32,837 nucleotides of DNA from Acidobacteriaceae bacterium (GTDB lineage: Bacteria; Acidobacteriota; Terriglobia; Terriglobales; Acidobacteriaceae): positions 1 through 32,837 of the forward strand of contig DAHUXR010000048.1 in the NCBI GenBank assembly GCA_027307045.1. Reading direction: 5' to 3'. Position 1 is the stretch's first letter, and every line of letters starts with the position of its first letter. The translations under genes and the position numbers were made by a program. Positions 7,998-15,035 of the stretch are shown here, in pieces. The notes beneath the pieces are model-generated. The model was not told the DNA's origin and did not search any database. It worked only from the letters and a program-made list of their open reading frames with translations.

Positions 7998-8876
7998 ATG
8001 GATGTTTACCTGATCGACGGCACATATGAACTTTTCCGCCACTTCTTTGCCGTGCCCTCATCGAAAGACACGGGCGGCAAGGAAATTGGCGCGGTTCGCG
8101 GTGTGCTGGCTTCCGTTGTGTCCATGATCGAAAAAGGCGCGACCCATCTGGGGGTTGCCACGGACCACGTTGTGGAATCTTTTCGCAACGAGCTTTATCC
8201 CGGCTACAACACCAGTGAAGGCGTCCCGGCCGAACTGCTCTCGCAGTTCCCTGTTCTTGAAGAAGCTCTGCAATCCATGGGCGTGATGGTGTGGCCGGAA
8301 GTTTACTTTGAAGCCGATGATGCGCTTGCCTCGGCAGCAGCCAAAGCAGCCAGCGACGATCGCGTTGGACAGGTGCTGATCTGCACCCCGGACAAAGATC
8401 TCAGCCAGTGTGTCGCCGGCAACAGAGTTGTCCAACTCGACCGCCGTCGCGATATTCTGCGCGATGAAGCTGGCGTGGTGGAAAAGTTTGGCGTCAGGCC
8501 GCAGTCGATTCCCGACTTTCTTGCTGTGGTCGGCGACAGCGCGGATGGCTATCCCGGCATTGCGGGATGGGGCTTGAAAGCCGCGACTCTCGTCTTATCT
8601 CAATATCCCCATCTTGAAGATATTCCCAAAGATTCGCACGCCTGGCATTCTTCCATCAAAAGGGCGCGCGCTTTATCCGAATCATTATTCAGCGCGTGGG
8701 ACGATGCATTGCTGTTCCGCACGCTGGCAACACTACGGCTGGATGCGCCGGTATTTGAGTCGGTCGAGGACCTTTTGTGGAAAGGCCCGCGACCGGACTT
8801 TGAGGAAACCTGCCGTCGAATCAAAGCGCCTGAACTCGCCCGTCGAGTTGCCAGCGCCACGCCTGTCTCTTCATGA
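7998..8876 (+). CDS. Stand-alone 5'-3' exonuclease / flap endonuclease (PIN + H3TH)
   Basis: 292 residues equivalent to the N-terminal 5' nuclease of DNA polymerase I, without polymerase domains. Metal-site motifs are present in order: D7 (LIDGTYELFR), FEADDALAS (104-112), TPDKDLSQCV (130-139), and the helix-3-turn-helix with GDSADGYPGIAGWGLKAA (179-196). Such enzymes remove RNA primers and 5' flaps. One key position differs: the helical-arch YKxxR motif of Pol I (YKSHR in E. coli) is YNTSE here (Y70-N71), so the arch Lys and Arg are missing. The start has no SD. A TATAAC hexamer at 7981-7986 leaves only a very short leader, so a nearly leaderless mRNA is possible. The stop is 3 bp from the convergent neighbour's stop. 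It may have a specialised rather than housekeeping role. Confidence 0.88.
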   Translation: MDVYLIDGTYELFRHFFAVPSSKDTGGKEIGAVRGVLASVVSMIEKGATHLGVATDHVVESFRNELYPGYNTSEGVPAELLSQFPVLEEALQSMGVMVWPEVYFEADDALASAAAKAASDDRVGQVLICTPDKDLSQCVAGNRVVQLDRRRDILRDEAGVVEKFGVRPQSIPDFLAVVGDSADGYPGIAGWGLKAATLVLSQYPHLEDIPKDSHAWHSSIKRARALSESLFSAWDDALLFRTLATLRLDAPVFESVEDLLWKGPRPDFEETCRRIKAPELARRVASATPVSS

Positions 8877-8879
8877 CTC

Positions 8880-9944
8880 CTATTGCCCTCTGGAGCAAAC
8901 GGCGACCGCTGCGTTCTGGAAGCTAAACCACCCGTTCACTGAAGTGGATGGCGACTGCCCGAAATATTGCAGAAAAACCAGGTCCTGCAAATTGTAAGTG
9001 AACCCATTCAAGGTGTAAGGGACGCCGCCAAAGTTTGTCAGGCCTTCCAGCGGGTCGCCATTTTCCAGCAGACCGCCGCAACCGGGAGTGTTGACGAATG
9101 GATCGTCCATCCACTCACCCACCTCGTGCGATAGCGCAGAGACGTCTTGCGCAAATGCGCCCACCTTGTCAATGTAAGTGAAATGCGAATAAGTCTGGGG
9201 AGCGGTGGCGCTGCCAAATGCGCTGTGATAACCGCCAATGCAGCAGCCGCCCGAGGTTAGATAGGTGTCGTAGGTCAATGCAATGACAAAGCTATCCGGA
9301 GTAATCTGGGTATTGCCGCTGATAATTTGTTGCAGCTTGGCATCAAAGGTGTTGATGTCCACCAGCGCAACGCGAGCGCCAAACTCTGTCCCAATCTTTC
9401 CGGTTGGGGCGGAGATGGTCACTTCAGGCAGTACCACCGGGTTCAGCAGGACGTGATAGTTCGTGTTGGTGGAAACATTGCTCCAGAAGTTGCCGCGCTG
9501 ATAAGCATCGATGTATTGCGTATTGCCCAGGTCAACTCCACCCTGCACAAAATCGATGCCTGAGTTAAAGATGGGCGAGAACATTGTGTTCTGGATTACG
9601 CTGCGTCCGTTGGGCAGCACGTGCGTCGGATCAAAGATGCCGGTTGGCGTTGGGCTGATGACGATCCGGACCGGAATCACGAAGGCTGTCACAGTAGTTG
9701 GACTGTTGGTTGTTGCCGGATCGGTGCCAACCATGGTGAAGCTGCTTCCCCCTGGAAAAAGAGCGCCGGTCCAGTGGGTAACGGTGGGGGTTGCGGGGGC
9801 CACCAGATTTTCCAGATAGCGTGGCGTCAGCGTTGCGAACCTGGGCGTTGTCGTCTGCGCAACAGTGGAGCTGGTGAACCCAGCGCAAGTCAACGCAATA
9901 AGTATGCCGAAAGCGGCAATGGAAGAGAAAGATCCTTTGCGCAC
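8880..9944 (-). CDS. Secreted protein with HEVGE...DDP metallopeptidase-like motif
   Basis: 354 residues, GTG start with AAGGAGA 8 nt upstream. The signal peptide spans about residues 1-30 (hydrophobic IAAFGILIALTCAGFTSSTVAQ). The mature part is Thr/Ser/Pro- and Gly-rich, predicted to be beta-sheeted. At 271-283 it reads ALSHEVGEWMDDP, then GCGGLLENGDPLEG. An HExxE followed by a (T/D)DP is seen in a group of secreted acidobacterial and plant EXORDIUM-like proteins (SHE..E..TDP), where zinc-peptidase relatedness has been suspected. A double Cys (GGCCIGG, about 232-238) lies before it. The protein is probably extracellular. Activity is not established; the third metal ligand cannot be pinned down from sequence. 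It is probably transcribed with or after the secreted protein upstream. Confidence 0.75.
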   Translation of the reverse strand: MRKGSFSSIAAFGILIALTCAGFTSSTVAQTTTPRFATLTPRYLENLVAPATPTVTHWTGALFPGGSSFTMVGTDPATTNSPTTVTAFVIPVRIVISPTPTGIFDPTHVLPNGRSVIQNTMFSPIFNSGIDFVQGGVDLGNTQYIDAYQRGNFWSNVSTNTNYHVLLNPVVLPEVTISAPTGKIGTEFGARVALVDINTFDAKLQQIISGNTQITPDSFVIALTYDTYLTSGGCCIGGYHSAFGSATAPQTYSHFTYIDKVGAFAQDVSALSHEVGEWMDDPFVNTPGCGGLLENGDPLEGLTNFGGVPYTLNGFTYNLQDLVFLQYFGQSPSTSVNGWFSFQNAAVAVCSRGQ

Positions 9945-10089
9945 AAAATTATCTCCTTATCTCAAGTCTTGTTTGGGCCGGGATTGGTAAACAGGTATGA
10001 CCCTGTAACGTCAGTTTGCTGGGCGATGGGTTTTTCCCGAGCTGGCGCGTCGCAACAGCAGCACAACGTCTTTTCAGACCAAATCATGT

Positions 10090-10122
10090 CCCGATCCGGC
10101 AGCCGCGCCTGCCAGGATCGGG
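10090..10122. other. Strong intergenic hairpin (13 bp with one bulge)
   Basis: CCCGATCC-GGCAG (10090-10102) pairs with CTGCC-(A)-GGATCGGG (10109-10122) around a 6-nt loop, giving 13 base pairs and a single bulged A. It lies between the two minus-strand secreted-protein genes (stop at 10175, next start at 9944). No run of T follows on either strand, so a classical intrinsic terminator is unlikely. An mRNA stabiliser, processing site or attenuator between the two genes is possible. Confidence 0.6.
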
Positions 10123-10174
10123 TGTTTGCCAGATTGCAGGGAAGTAGTTCCTTCACCTGCCAAAGTGCGCTGGA

Positions 10175-10963
10175 TTAATGAACTGCTGTTCCTACCACTC
10201 CGGCCGAGAAACTGTCGCAACCAATGCCGCCGCAGACTGCGGCGTCAGTAGTATTAGCGAAGTTTGGGAAGCCAAAGAAGGTTGAGACGAAGAATGAGGA
10301 ATCGACCGGCTCTGTCCCAGGTCCCTGTATGTTCGCCGGTGAATTGTCCTCCACGTCGGACAGAAACATGATTGCCGGGCTGGTTGGCACCAATGTAAAC
10401 CAGTAGTTGCCGGTTTCAAGAATTGGGCAGCTGATACCAGTAATCAGGATGGTCACTTCAGGCAGGCCAAAACCGCTGCGCCCGGTAGGAGTCACGCTGG
10501 GCGACCCGGTGCCGCTGCAAATGGTTTTTACCTGGCCGCCAGTGGGATTTCCGCCTTCAGCTACGCCCTGCACGATGGACCAGGACACGCTGCTCACGCC
10601 TATGCCCAATCCGAGGTCTTCAGCCAGCGTGTTCACGAAGAGTCCTTGCACGTTCCAGTCAGTCTTTCCCTTGGCGCCTTTGAACTTCTTGGGAACAAAG
10701 ACTGGGATGTAGACCGCCCCGGAGATATTGAACAGCGTGTTATTGCCGTTCCATAGGCCATTCGGGTTCTGGCCGCTAAAGTTAAAATCGCCGGCAAACA
10801 TCAGGCACGGGTTGAGGATACACGGCTCTTCCGTTCCCACAGGGGGAACTCCGGGCTGGGCAAGTCCCATATATTTCTGCTGGGCCTGCGCAGCACCCGA
10901 GAAACAGAATACTGCAAGCAACGCGGACAATAGCGCTGTCGATCCAAACACTCTCTTCATCAT
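10175..10963 (-). CDS. Secreted protein of unknown function
   Basis: 262 residues. The start ATG-ATG pair has AGGAGA 7 nt upstream. The signal peptide is KRVFGSTALLSALLAVFCFSGAAQA, cleaved before QQ. The mature protein is rich in Gly, Asn, Pro and Thr, with few charges apart from a short basic patch (KKFKGAKGKTDWN, about 93-105), and carries scattered cysteines (CILNPC near 48-53; VCGGIGCDSF near the C terminus) that could form disulfides. The pattern suggests a beta-rich extracellular protein. Its LPEVTI segment also occurs in the next gene's product (VLPEVTISA), a faint sign of relatedness or common fold. I recognise no family. The 5' untranslated region contains an inverted repeat (11012-11032). 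Confidence 0.75.
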   Translation of the reverse strand: MMKRVFGSTALLSALLAVFCFSGAAQAQQKYMGLAQPGVPPVGTEEPCILNPCLMFAGDFNFSGQNPNGLWNGNNTLFNISGAVYIPVFVPKKFKGAKGKTDWNVQGLFVNTLAEDLGLGIGVSSVSWSIVQGVAEGGNPTGGQVKTICSGTGSPSVTPTGRSGFGLPEVTILITGISCPILETGNYWFTLVPTSPAIMFLSDVEDNSPANIQGPGTEPVDSSFFVSTFFGFPNFANTTDAAVCGGIGCDSFSAGVVGTAVH

Positions 10964-10979
10964 GATTTTATTCTCCTGA

Positions 10980-11498
10980 GTTGGAGCTCTTAGCTCTTGT
11001 GGTAAAACAACCGTTCGCGATCAGCGCGAACGCTGCAAGCGTTTTTGCGGACAAAGATTTCTATCCGCGCTTTGAGGAGGGGCCCTTGCTGACTAGTAGC
11101 GCGGAATAGTACATCCGTTTCACTCGTGGCTAGAAAAAGTTTTGTGAATAGAAGTAATGATGGCGTTATTAAAACTATTTAAGTATTTTGAAACTATCTT
11201 CTTAGGATGCAGCTACGTAATTAGTCCTTGCAGAAACCAAAATGGAACACCAATTATTCAACGCTAATGTCAACCTACATCAAATAATTGATTGTATGGC
11301 CCTGAAGTCGAATAAGAAAAATCTTCGAAAACAAGCAGCTAGATTAAAAGATTTATTAGAAGTCAGCGTCCAGGGACGTCACAAGTTTTTGCTTAGGTGG
11401 CAAACCTTACGACAGAGTTATCTGACTCGGAGGCCGGCCTGTGTCGGATTGCAACATTTCAACAAGCGATTTTGTCGCTGCTGATTAGCGCAAGATAT
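10980..11498. other. AT-rich intergenic stretch, no convincing gene
   Basis: From about 11100 to 11360 the DNA becomes clearly more AT-rich than its neighbours, with several A/T tracts (for example TTATTAAAACTATTTAAGTA around 11165-11185). The only sizeable frame, 11242-11484 plus, would encode 80 basic residues with no SD and no family resemblance, so it is not called. The stretch separates the secreted-protein gene starting at 10963 from the DUF1501 stop at 11499. It probably carries the promoter of the former. The composition shift could also mark inserted or decayed DNA. Confidence 0.5.
11012..11032. other. Inverted repeat in 5' region of secreted-protein gene
   Basis: CGTTCGCG (11012-11019) and CGCGAACG (11025-11032) are perfect inverted repeats separated by ATCAG. 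They lie about 50 bp upstream of the minus-strand start at 10963. This could be an operator for a dimeric regulator or a leader hairpin. A smaller GAGCT/AGCTC pair (10984-10996) lies closer to the start. Confidence 0.45.
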
Positions 11499-12743
11499 TT
11501 ATCCAAGATATTTCAGGAAATCTTTCGGCGTGCTCTTATCAAAGCCGGGAAATACTTTTGCCAGATTCTTATTGCCAAGATGATTTGCCACGGATTCACT
11601 CAGTACCTGCCGGAAGTCTGTCGTGACGGCTAAATCGCGGCCTTCATAAAGTTGTTCCGGTTGAAGACCGGGCCAGCGGCCGTACATCCTGCCGCCTTTT
11701 ACCGGACCGCCCAGAACAAACATCACGTTGGCATGGCCGTGGTCTGTGCCGCGATTTCCATTTTCCCGCGCTGTGCGCCCGAACTCTGACATGGTCACGA
11801 CCACTGTGTTTTCAGCAAGGTCGCCCAGGTCGGTCCAGAGCGCGGCAATCGACTGCGAAAATTCGCGAGTGAGGTTCGCAATCTGCCCTTGCACGTTGCC
11901 TTCATTCACATGGTGGTCCCATCCGCCAATGTCGGCGAATGCAACTTCAACGCCCAGATTAGCTTTGACCAGTTGCGCTACCTGGCGAAGGCTATCACCA
12001 AAGCGGCCGTTGGGGTAATTGGCTCCGACGGCAGGAGAATATTTTTCCGGATCAGCGGAGCGCAGCATCTTTACCGCTTCAAATGTCTCATTGCCCGTGC
12101 CGTGCAGAACTGAATCGACGGATTGCTCATACATGGCTTCAAAAGTATTGCTGGCGACGCTGGCCTTGGGGCCGCGTCCGCCCACGGCGAAGGCGCGAAT
12201 GTCAGACATCGCCACCGCAGGCACCGAGCCGGCTAGCGTGCGCGGCAGCGCACCGCCCATGGCCACGGCGCGGAAAGGCGATGCCTCAGGCTCCTTCACG
12301 CCGGCAATCGCGCGATTCAGCCATCCATCCTCGGTGGACTTCACGCCGGGCGTGCCGGATTCCATGTAATCCTGCGCATCAAAGTGCGAGCGCGTGTTGT
12401 CCGGCGAACCCGCCGCGTGCACGATGGCGAGATGCTTCTGGTCCCACAGCGGCTTGAATGCGGACATCGACGGATGCAGCCCAAAGAAGCCGTCAAGGTC
12501 GAGCACGCTCTGCCGCGGGATGGCGATGCTGGGGCGCATGTTGTAATACGCCTGCTCACCATGCGGCACAACAATGTTCAAACCATCGGCGGCGCCGCGC
12601 TGGAAGAGGACGATCAGGCGCTTTGCGCCCGGAGCAGCCGTTTCCGCGGCGTACACCGCGCGCGTAAGAAAGCTGGGAACCACGCTGGTGCCGACGATGG
12701 CCAGCGCGCCGTTCTTCAAAAAAACTCTGCGAGTGATCGACAT
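11499..12743 (-). CDS. DUF1501 family secreted protein, Tat signal
   Basis: 414 residues. The start is a twin-arginine signal (SITRRVFLKNGALAIVGTSV...VYAAE, cut near residue 33), meaning export of a folded, possibly metal-bearing protein. The mature sequence follows DUF1501: LIVLFQRGAADGLNIVVP (about 43-60), then FGLHPSMSAFKPLW, RSHFDAQDYMESG (about 119-131), a GGWDHHVNEG segment (about 272-281) and EFGRTARENGNRGTDHGHAN (about 319-338). These His/Asp-rich blocks resemble the alkaline phosphatase/sulfatase superfamily. GAGGAG precedes the ATG by 7 nt. Its partner, the DUF1800 gene, lies immediately upstream. Such pairs are common in Acidobacteria, Planctomycetes and Proteobacteria; the substrate is unknown. 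Confidence 0.92.
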   Translation of the reverse strand: MSITRRVFLKNGALAIVGTSVVPSFLTRAVYAAETAAPGAKRLIVLFQRGAADGLNIVVPHGEQAYYNMRPSIAIPRQSVLDLDGFFGLHPSMSAFKPLWDQKHLAIVHAAGSPDNTRSHFDAQDYMESGTPGVKSTEDGWLNRAIAGVKEPEASPFRAVAMGGALPRTLAGSVPAVAMSDIRAFAVGGRGPKASVASNTFEAMYEQSVDSVLHGTGNETFEAVKMLRSADPEKYSPAVGANYPNGRFGDSLRQVAQLVKANLGVEVAFADIGGWDHHVNEGNVQGQIANLTREFSQSIAALWTDLGDLAENTVVVTMSEFGRTARENGNRGTDHGHANVMFVLGGPVKGGRMYGRWPGLQPEQLYEGRDLAVTTDFRQVLSESVANHLGNKNLAKVFPGFDKSTPKDFLKYLG

Positions 12744-12777
12744 TTGCTGCTCCTCAAAAACTCACAAAAACCTTTGA

Positions 12778-12847
12778 AACACGGAGGAAAGGAGTAACCG
12801 GAGGAAATTCAAAATTCAATCCTCCGTTTTCTCCGTTCCTCCGTGTT
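12778..12847. repeat. Long imperfect palindrome with AACACGGAGGA ends
   Basis: The left arm 12778-12805 and right arm 12820-12847 (28 bp each) are inverted copies with a few mismatches, around a 14-nt AT-rich loop. Both ends are AACACGGAGGAA / TTCCTCCGTGTT. An outer AACCT/AGGTT pair extends the symmetry. It fills the gap between the DUF1800 stop (12860) and the DUF1501 start (12743), so it lies in the shared mRNA. A shorter palindrome with the same core (GAACACGGAG) is at 18019-18052, suggesting a family of dispersed elements. Confidence 0.7.
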
Positions 12848-12859
12848 GAGGTTTTCCTT

Positions 12860-14962
12860 TCATCGCCGCTGAAACTCCGGTGAGCCCATAATCAGTCCGG
12901 CAATCGCGCCATAGTTTGGCTTCTTGTCCGCATCGTCCAGCTTGCGCTGGGAAATCTGCGGATCGCCCAACTGTTTCTGCATCACCGCATGCGTCTGCGA
13001 CGAAACATCGCCCGCCAGGATCGATTGCTCCAGCGCCGCCAGCGCAGCTTGTGGATCCGCCGGCGCAGGACCGGGGATCAGCGCTTGCGGATCGAGCGAT
13101 GTTCCCGGCAGCCTGCCTGACGCCAGTTGCAGCGCAAAGTTCATCCGGTTCAGCAGCGCCGATGAATTCACCCACGCTTCAGCTTTCATGGAATAGCCTG
13201 TAGGCGGCTGCATGGCGTAGAGCGGCATGCCCATGCGATTGAGTGTCGCAACCAGCGGGAGCGCATTCTGAATGTCAGCGCCGGAAGCGCGCGCGGCGGA
13301 AGCCACAAACTCAAACGGCGTTTTCATCTTGGCGCGGTAGGCGTCGGCGGCCCAGAATTCAGGCGAGTGGAACATGGTGCGCAGCACTTCGCGTATATCG
13401 CCATCCTTCTTCAAAAATGTCTCAGCCATCCGGTCTACCAGAGCTTGCGGCGGATTGTCGGAAACAAAGCGCATGGCCAGCTTGCGCGAAATAAATTTGG
13501 CGGTTGAGGGATGATGCGCCAGCACGTCCAGCATCTCCTCGCCTTCTTTTTCACCGTGCTCGCCAATCTTGCGCCCCAGAACATATTTAGCCCCAGGCTC
13601 GTGCGCGCGCTCGTTAAACTTAAATTCGCCGCCCAACTGCGGCCGTTCAATCGTCCATCCCGTAAGCACTTTGGCCAGTTCTGTAACGTCTTTCTGCGTA
13701 TAGCCGCCGTCCACGCCAAGCGTGTGCAGTTCCATGATTTCGCGCGCGTAATTTTCGTTCAGCCCGCTGGGACGATTCTTGGCCTGTTGCGGTCGGGGAC
13801 GCGGAAAACGCCCACGACGTCCGGCGAAACGCTGCGGCCCATACAAGGCCAGTTCGGAGTGCGGCCCAACGCTCTGCCAGTTGTCCAGGTAAAAGAGCAT
13901 GGCGGGACTCTTGGCCGTCGCGGCCAGAATGTCCTTGAATTTGCCCAGCGCGTGCGGACGGATCACATCACGCTCATAAGCGCTCACCATGTAGCGGTCC
14001 GGTCCTTTGCCGATAAAGACGTTGAAGTGGTTGAACCAGAAATCCGTCATCACTTCATCAAGCTGGCGGTTGCTGTAGATGGCACGCAGCAGTTTGGCTT
14101 CAGCCAGTTCGCCCAGCACGGCCTGTGGCTGGATCATCGCTTCCACGGTCTCGCGCTGCTCCGGCTTCATGTCATCCACCAGCTGCATGGCCCTTGGGCC
14201 TTTGTAGGTCTTGGCCAGATCCAGGCGTTCTTCAACCGGCATTTTCAAGATGGCTTTGTAACGGTCGTCGGGCGGCAACTTCAATAGACGATCTGTATCC
14301 AGATCGGCATACATGGCGTCTTCACGCTGCTTCTGTTGCTTGCGTTGCTCCGCCGTGGGTGCGGGCTCATTGCCTGCGGACACTTCCTGTGAAGCGTCTT
14401 TTTGATCGCCAACGCTTTGCGTAACTACGGCCGGCTGGGCTTTCGCCGCGGACATCTCAGGATCGGCCACAGCGGCATTACCCGCTGCTGCTTTGTCTTC
14501 TTTATTCTGCTGGCGCTGCTGGTAGGCCGCCATGCGCGACTCATACACCGCTTTCTTCGCGGGATCGCGTGGCATGGACATGCGTCCGTTCTCAATCGCT
14601 TTCAGCACCTGCGGCGGCGGAAAATTTTCCACCATCTCTTTGGTGCTCATCTTCAAGGTGCGGAAAGGTGCCAGACGGGATTCAAGCGCGCCATCATCAA
14701 TTTTTTCCGGATGGAGCTGTTCGTCAAACCACTTGTCCAGCCCTTCAGCCTTCACGCGGTCCACGTCGCCGGGGCGCACGCCAAACGTAAAACGGTTGAG
14801 CGCGTGGACAATCCGCTTATCGTCTTCCATGGGCGGCGCAACCGCGGATGCGGTGGAATCAGCATGTTTCGCTTTGGATTTCTTGTCGATGGCAAACAGC
14901 ACGGCCGTCGACATCAGCAAAATGAGGCCCAGCAGAATCAATGGCTTGCGCGCAGCGGGCAT
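12860..14962 (-). CDS. DUF1800 family secreted protein
   Basis: 700 residues with an N-terminal signal or anchor helix (PLILLGLILLMSTAVLFA, about 7-24). DUF1800 hallmarks are clear: VHALNRFTFGVRPGDVDRV (about 53-71) at the start, FWFNHFNVFIGKG (about 308-320), SGLNENYAREIMELHTLGVD (about 398-417) with GYTQKDVTELAKVLTGW after it, and the C-terminal VWVN-like AWVNSSALLNRMNFAL. Between about 130 and 220 there is a low-complexity, Gln/Ala/Lys-rich insertion that makes this longer than many homologues (about 450-600). GGAG lies 6 nt before the ATG. It is followed by the DUF1501 gene after a 116-bp gap holding the palindrome, and the two are probably co-transcribed. The molecular function of DUF1800 is unknown; the pair likely acts outside the cytoplasm. 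Confidence 0.92.
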   Translation of the reverse strand: MPAARKPLILLGLILLMSTAVLFAIDKKSKAKHADSTASAVAPPMEDDKRIVHALNRFTFGVRPGDVDRVKAEGLDKWFDEQLHPEKIDDGALESRLAPFRTLKMSTKEMVENFPPPQVLKAIENGRMSMPRDPAKKAVYESRMAAYQQRQQNKEDKAAAGNAAVADPEMSAAKAQPAVVTQSVGDQKDASQEVSAGNEPAPTAEQRKQQKQREDAMYADLDTDRLLKLPPDDRYKAILKMPVEERLDLAKTYKGPRAMQLVDDMKPEQRETVEAMIQPQAVLGELAEAKLLRAIYSNRQLDEVMTDFWFNHFNVFIGKGPDRYMVSAYERDVIRPHALGKFKDILAATAKSPAMLFYLDNWQSVGPHSELALYGPQRFAGRRGRFPRPRPQQAKNRPSGLNENYAREIMELHTLGVDGGYTQKDVTELAKVLTGWTIERPQLGGEFKFNERAHEPGAKYVLGRKIGEHGEKEGEEMLDVLAHHPSTAKFISRKLAMRFVSDNPPQALVDRMAETFLKKDGDIREVLRTMFHSPEFWAADAYRAKMKTPFEFVASAARASGADIQNALPLVATLNRMGMPLYAMQPPTGYSMKAEAWVNSSALLNRMNFALQLASGRLPGTSLDPQALIPGPAPADPQAALAALEQSILAGDVSSQTHAVMQKQLGDPQISQRKLDDADKKPNYGAIAGLIMGSPEFQRR

Positions 14963-15035
14963 AGACGCTCCAGGAACTCTTCTTAGTCAGGAAATACTAA
15001 CCCTACGGTAGGCAAAAGTTGTGAAGAAAGAAAGA

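Noticed and set aside
9962-10156. 64-residue minus-strand frame between secreted-protein genes
   Set aside because: It covers the hairpin at 10090-10122, contains four consecutive cysteines without a family pattern and has no convincing start.
11242-11484. 80-residue frame in the AT-rich stretch
   Set aside because: No SD, no family resemblance, and a composition that looks like random translation; kept only as part of the intergenic note.
13511-14287. 258-codon plus-strand frame
   Set aside because: It is antisense to the DUF1800 gene, which has clear family motifs; the product is compositionally biased with no start context.
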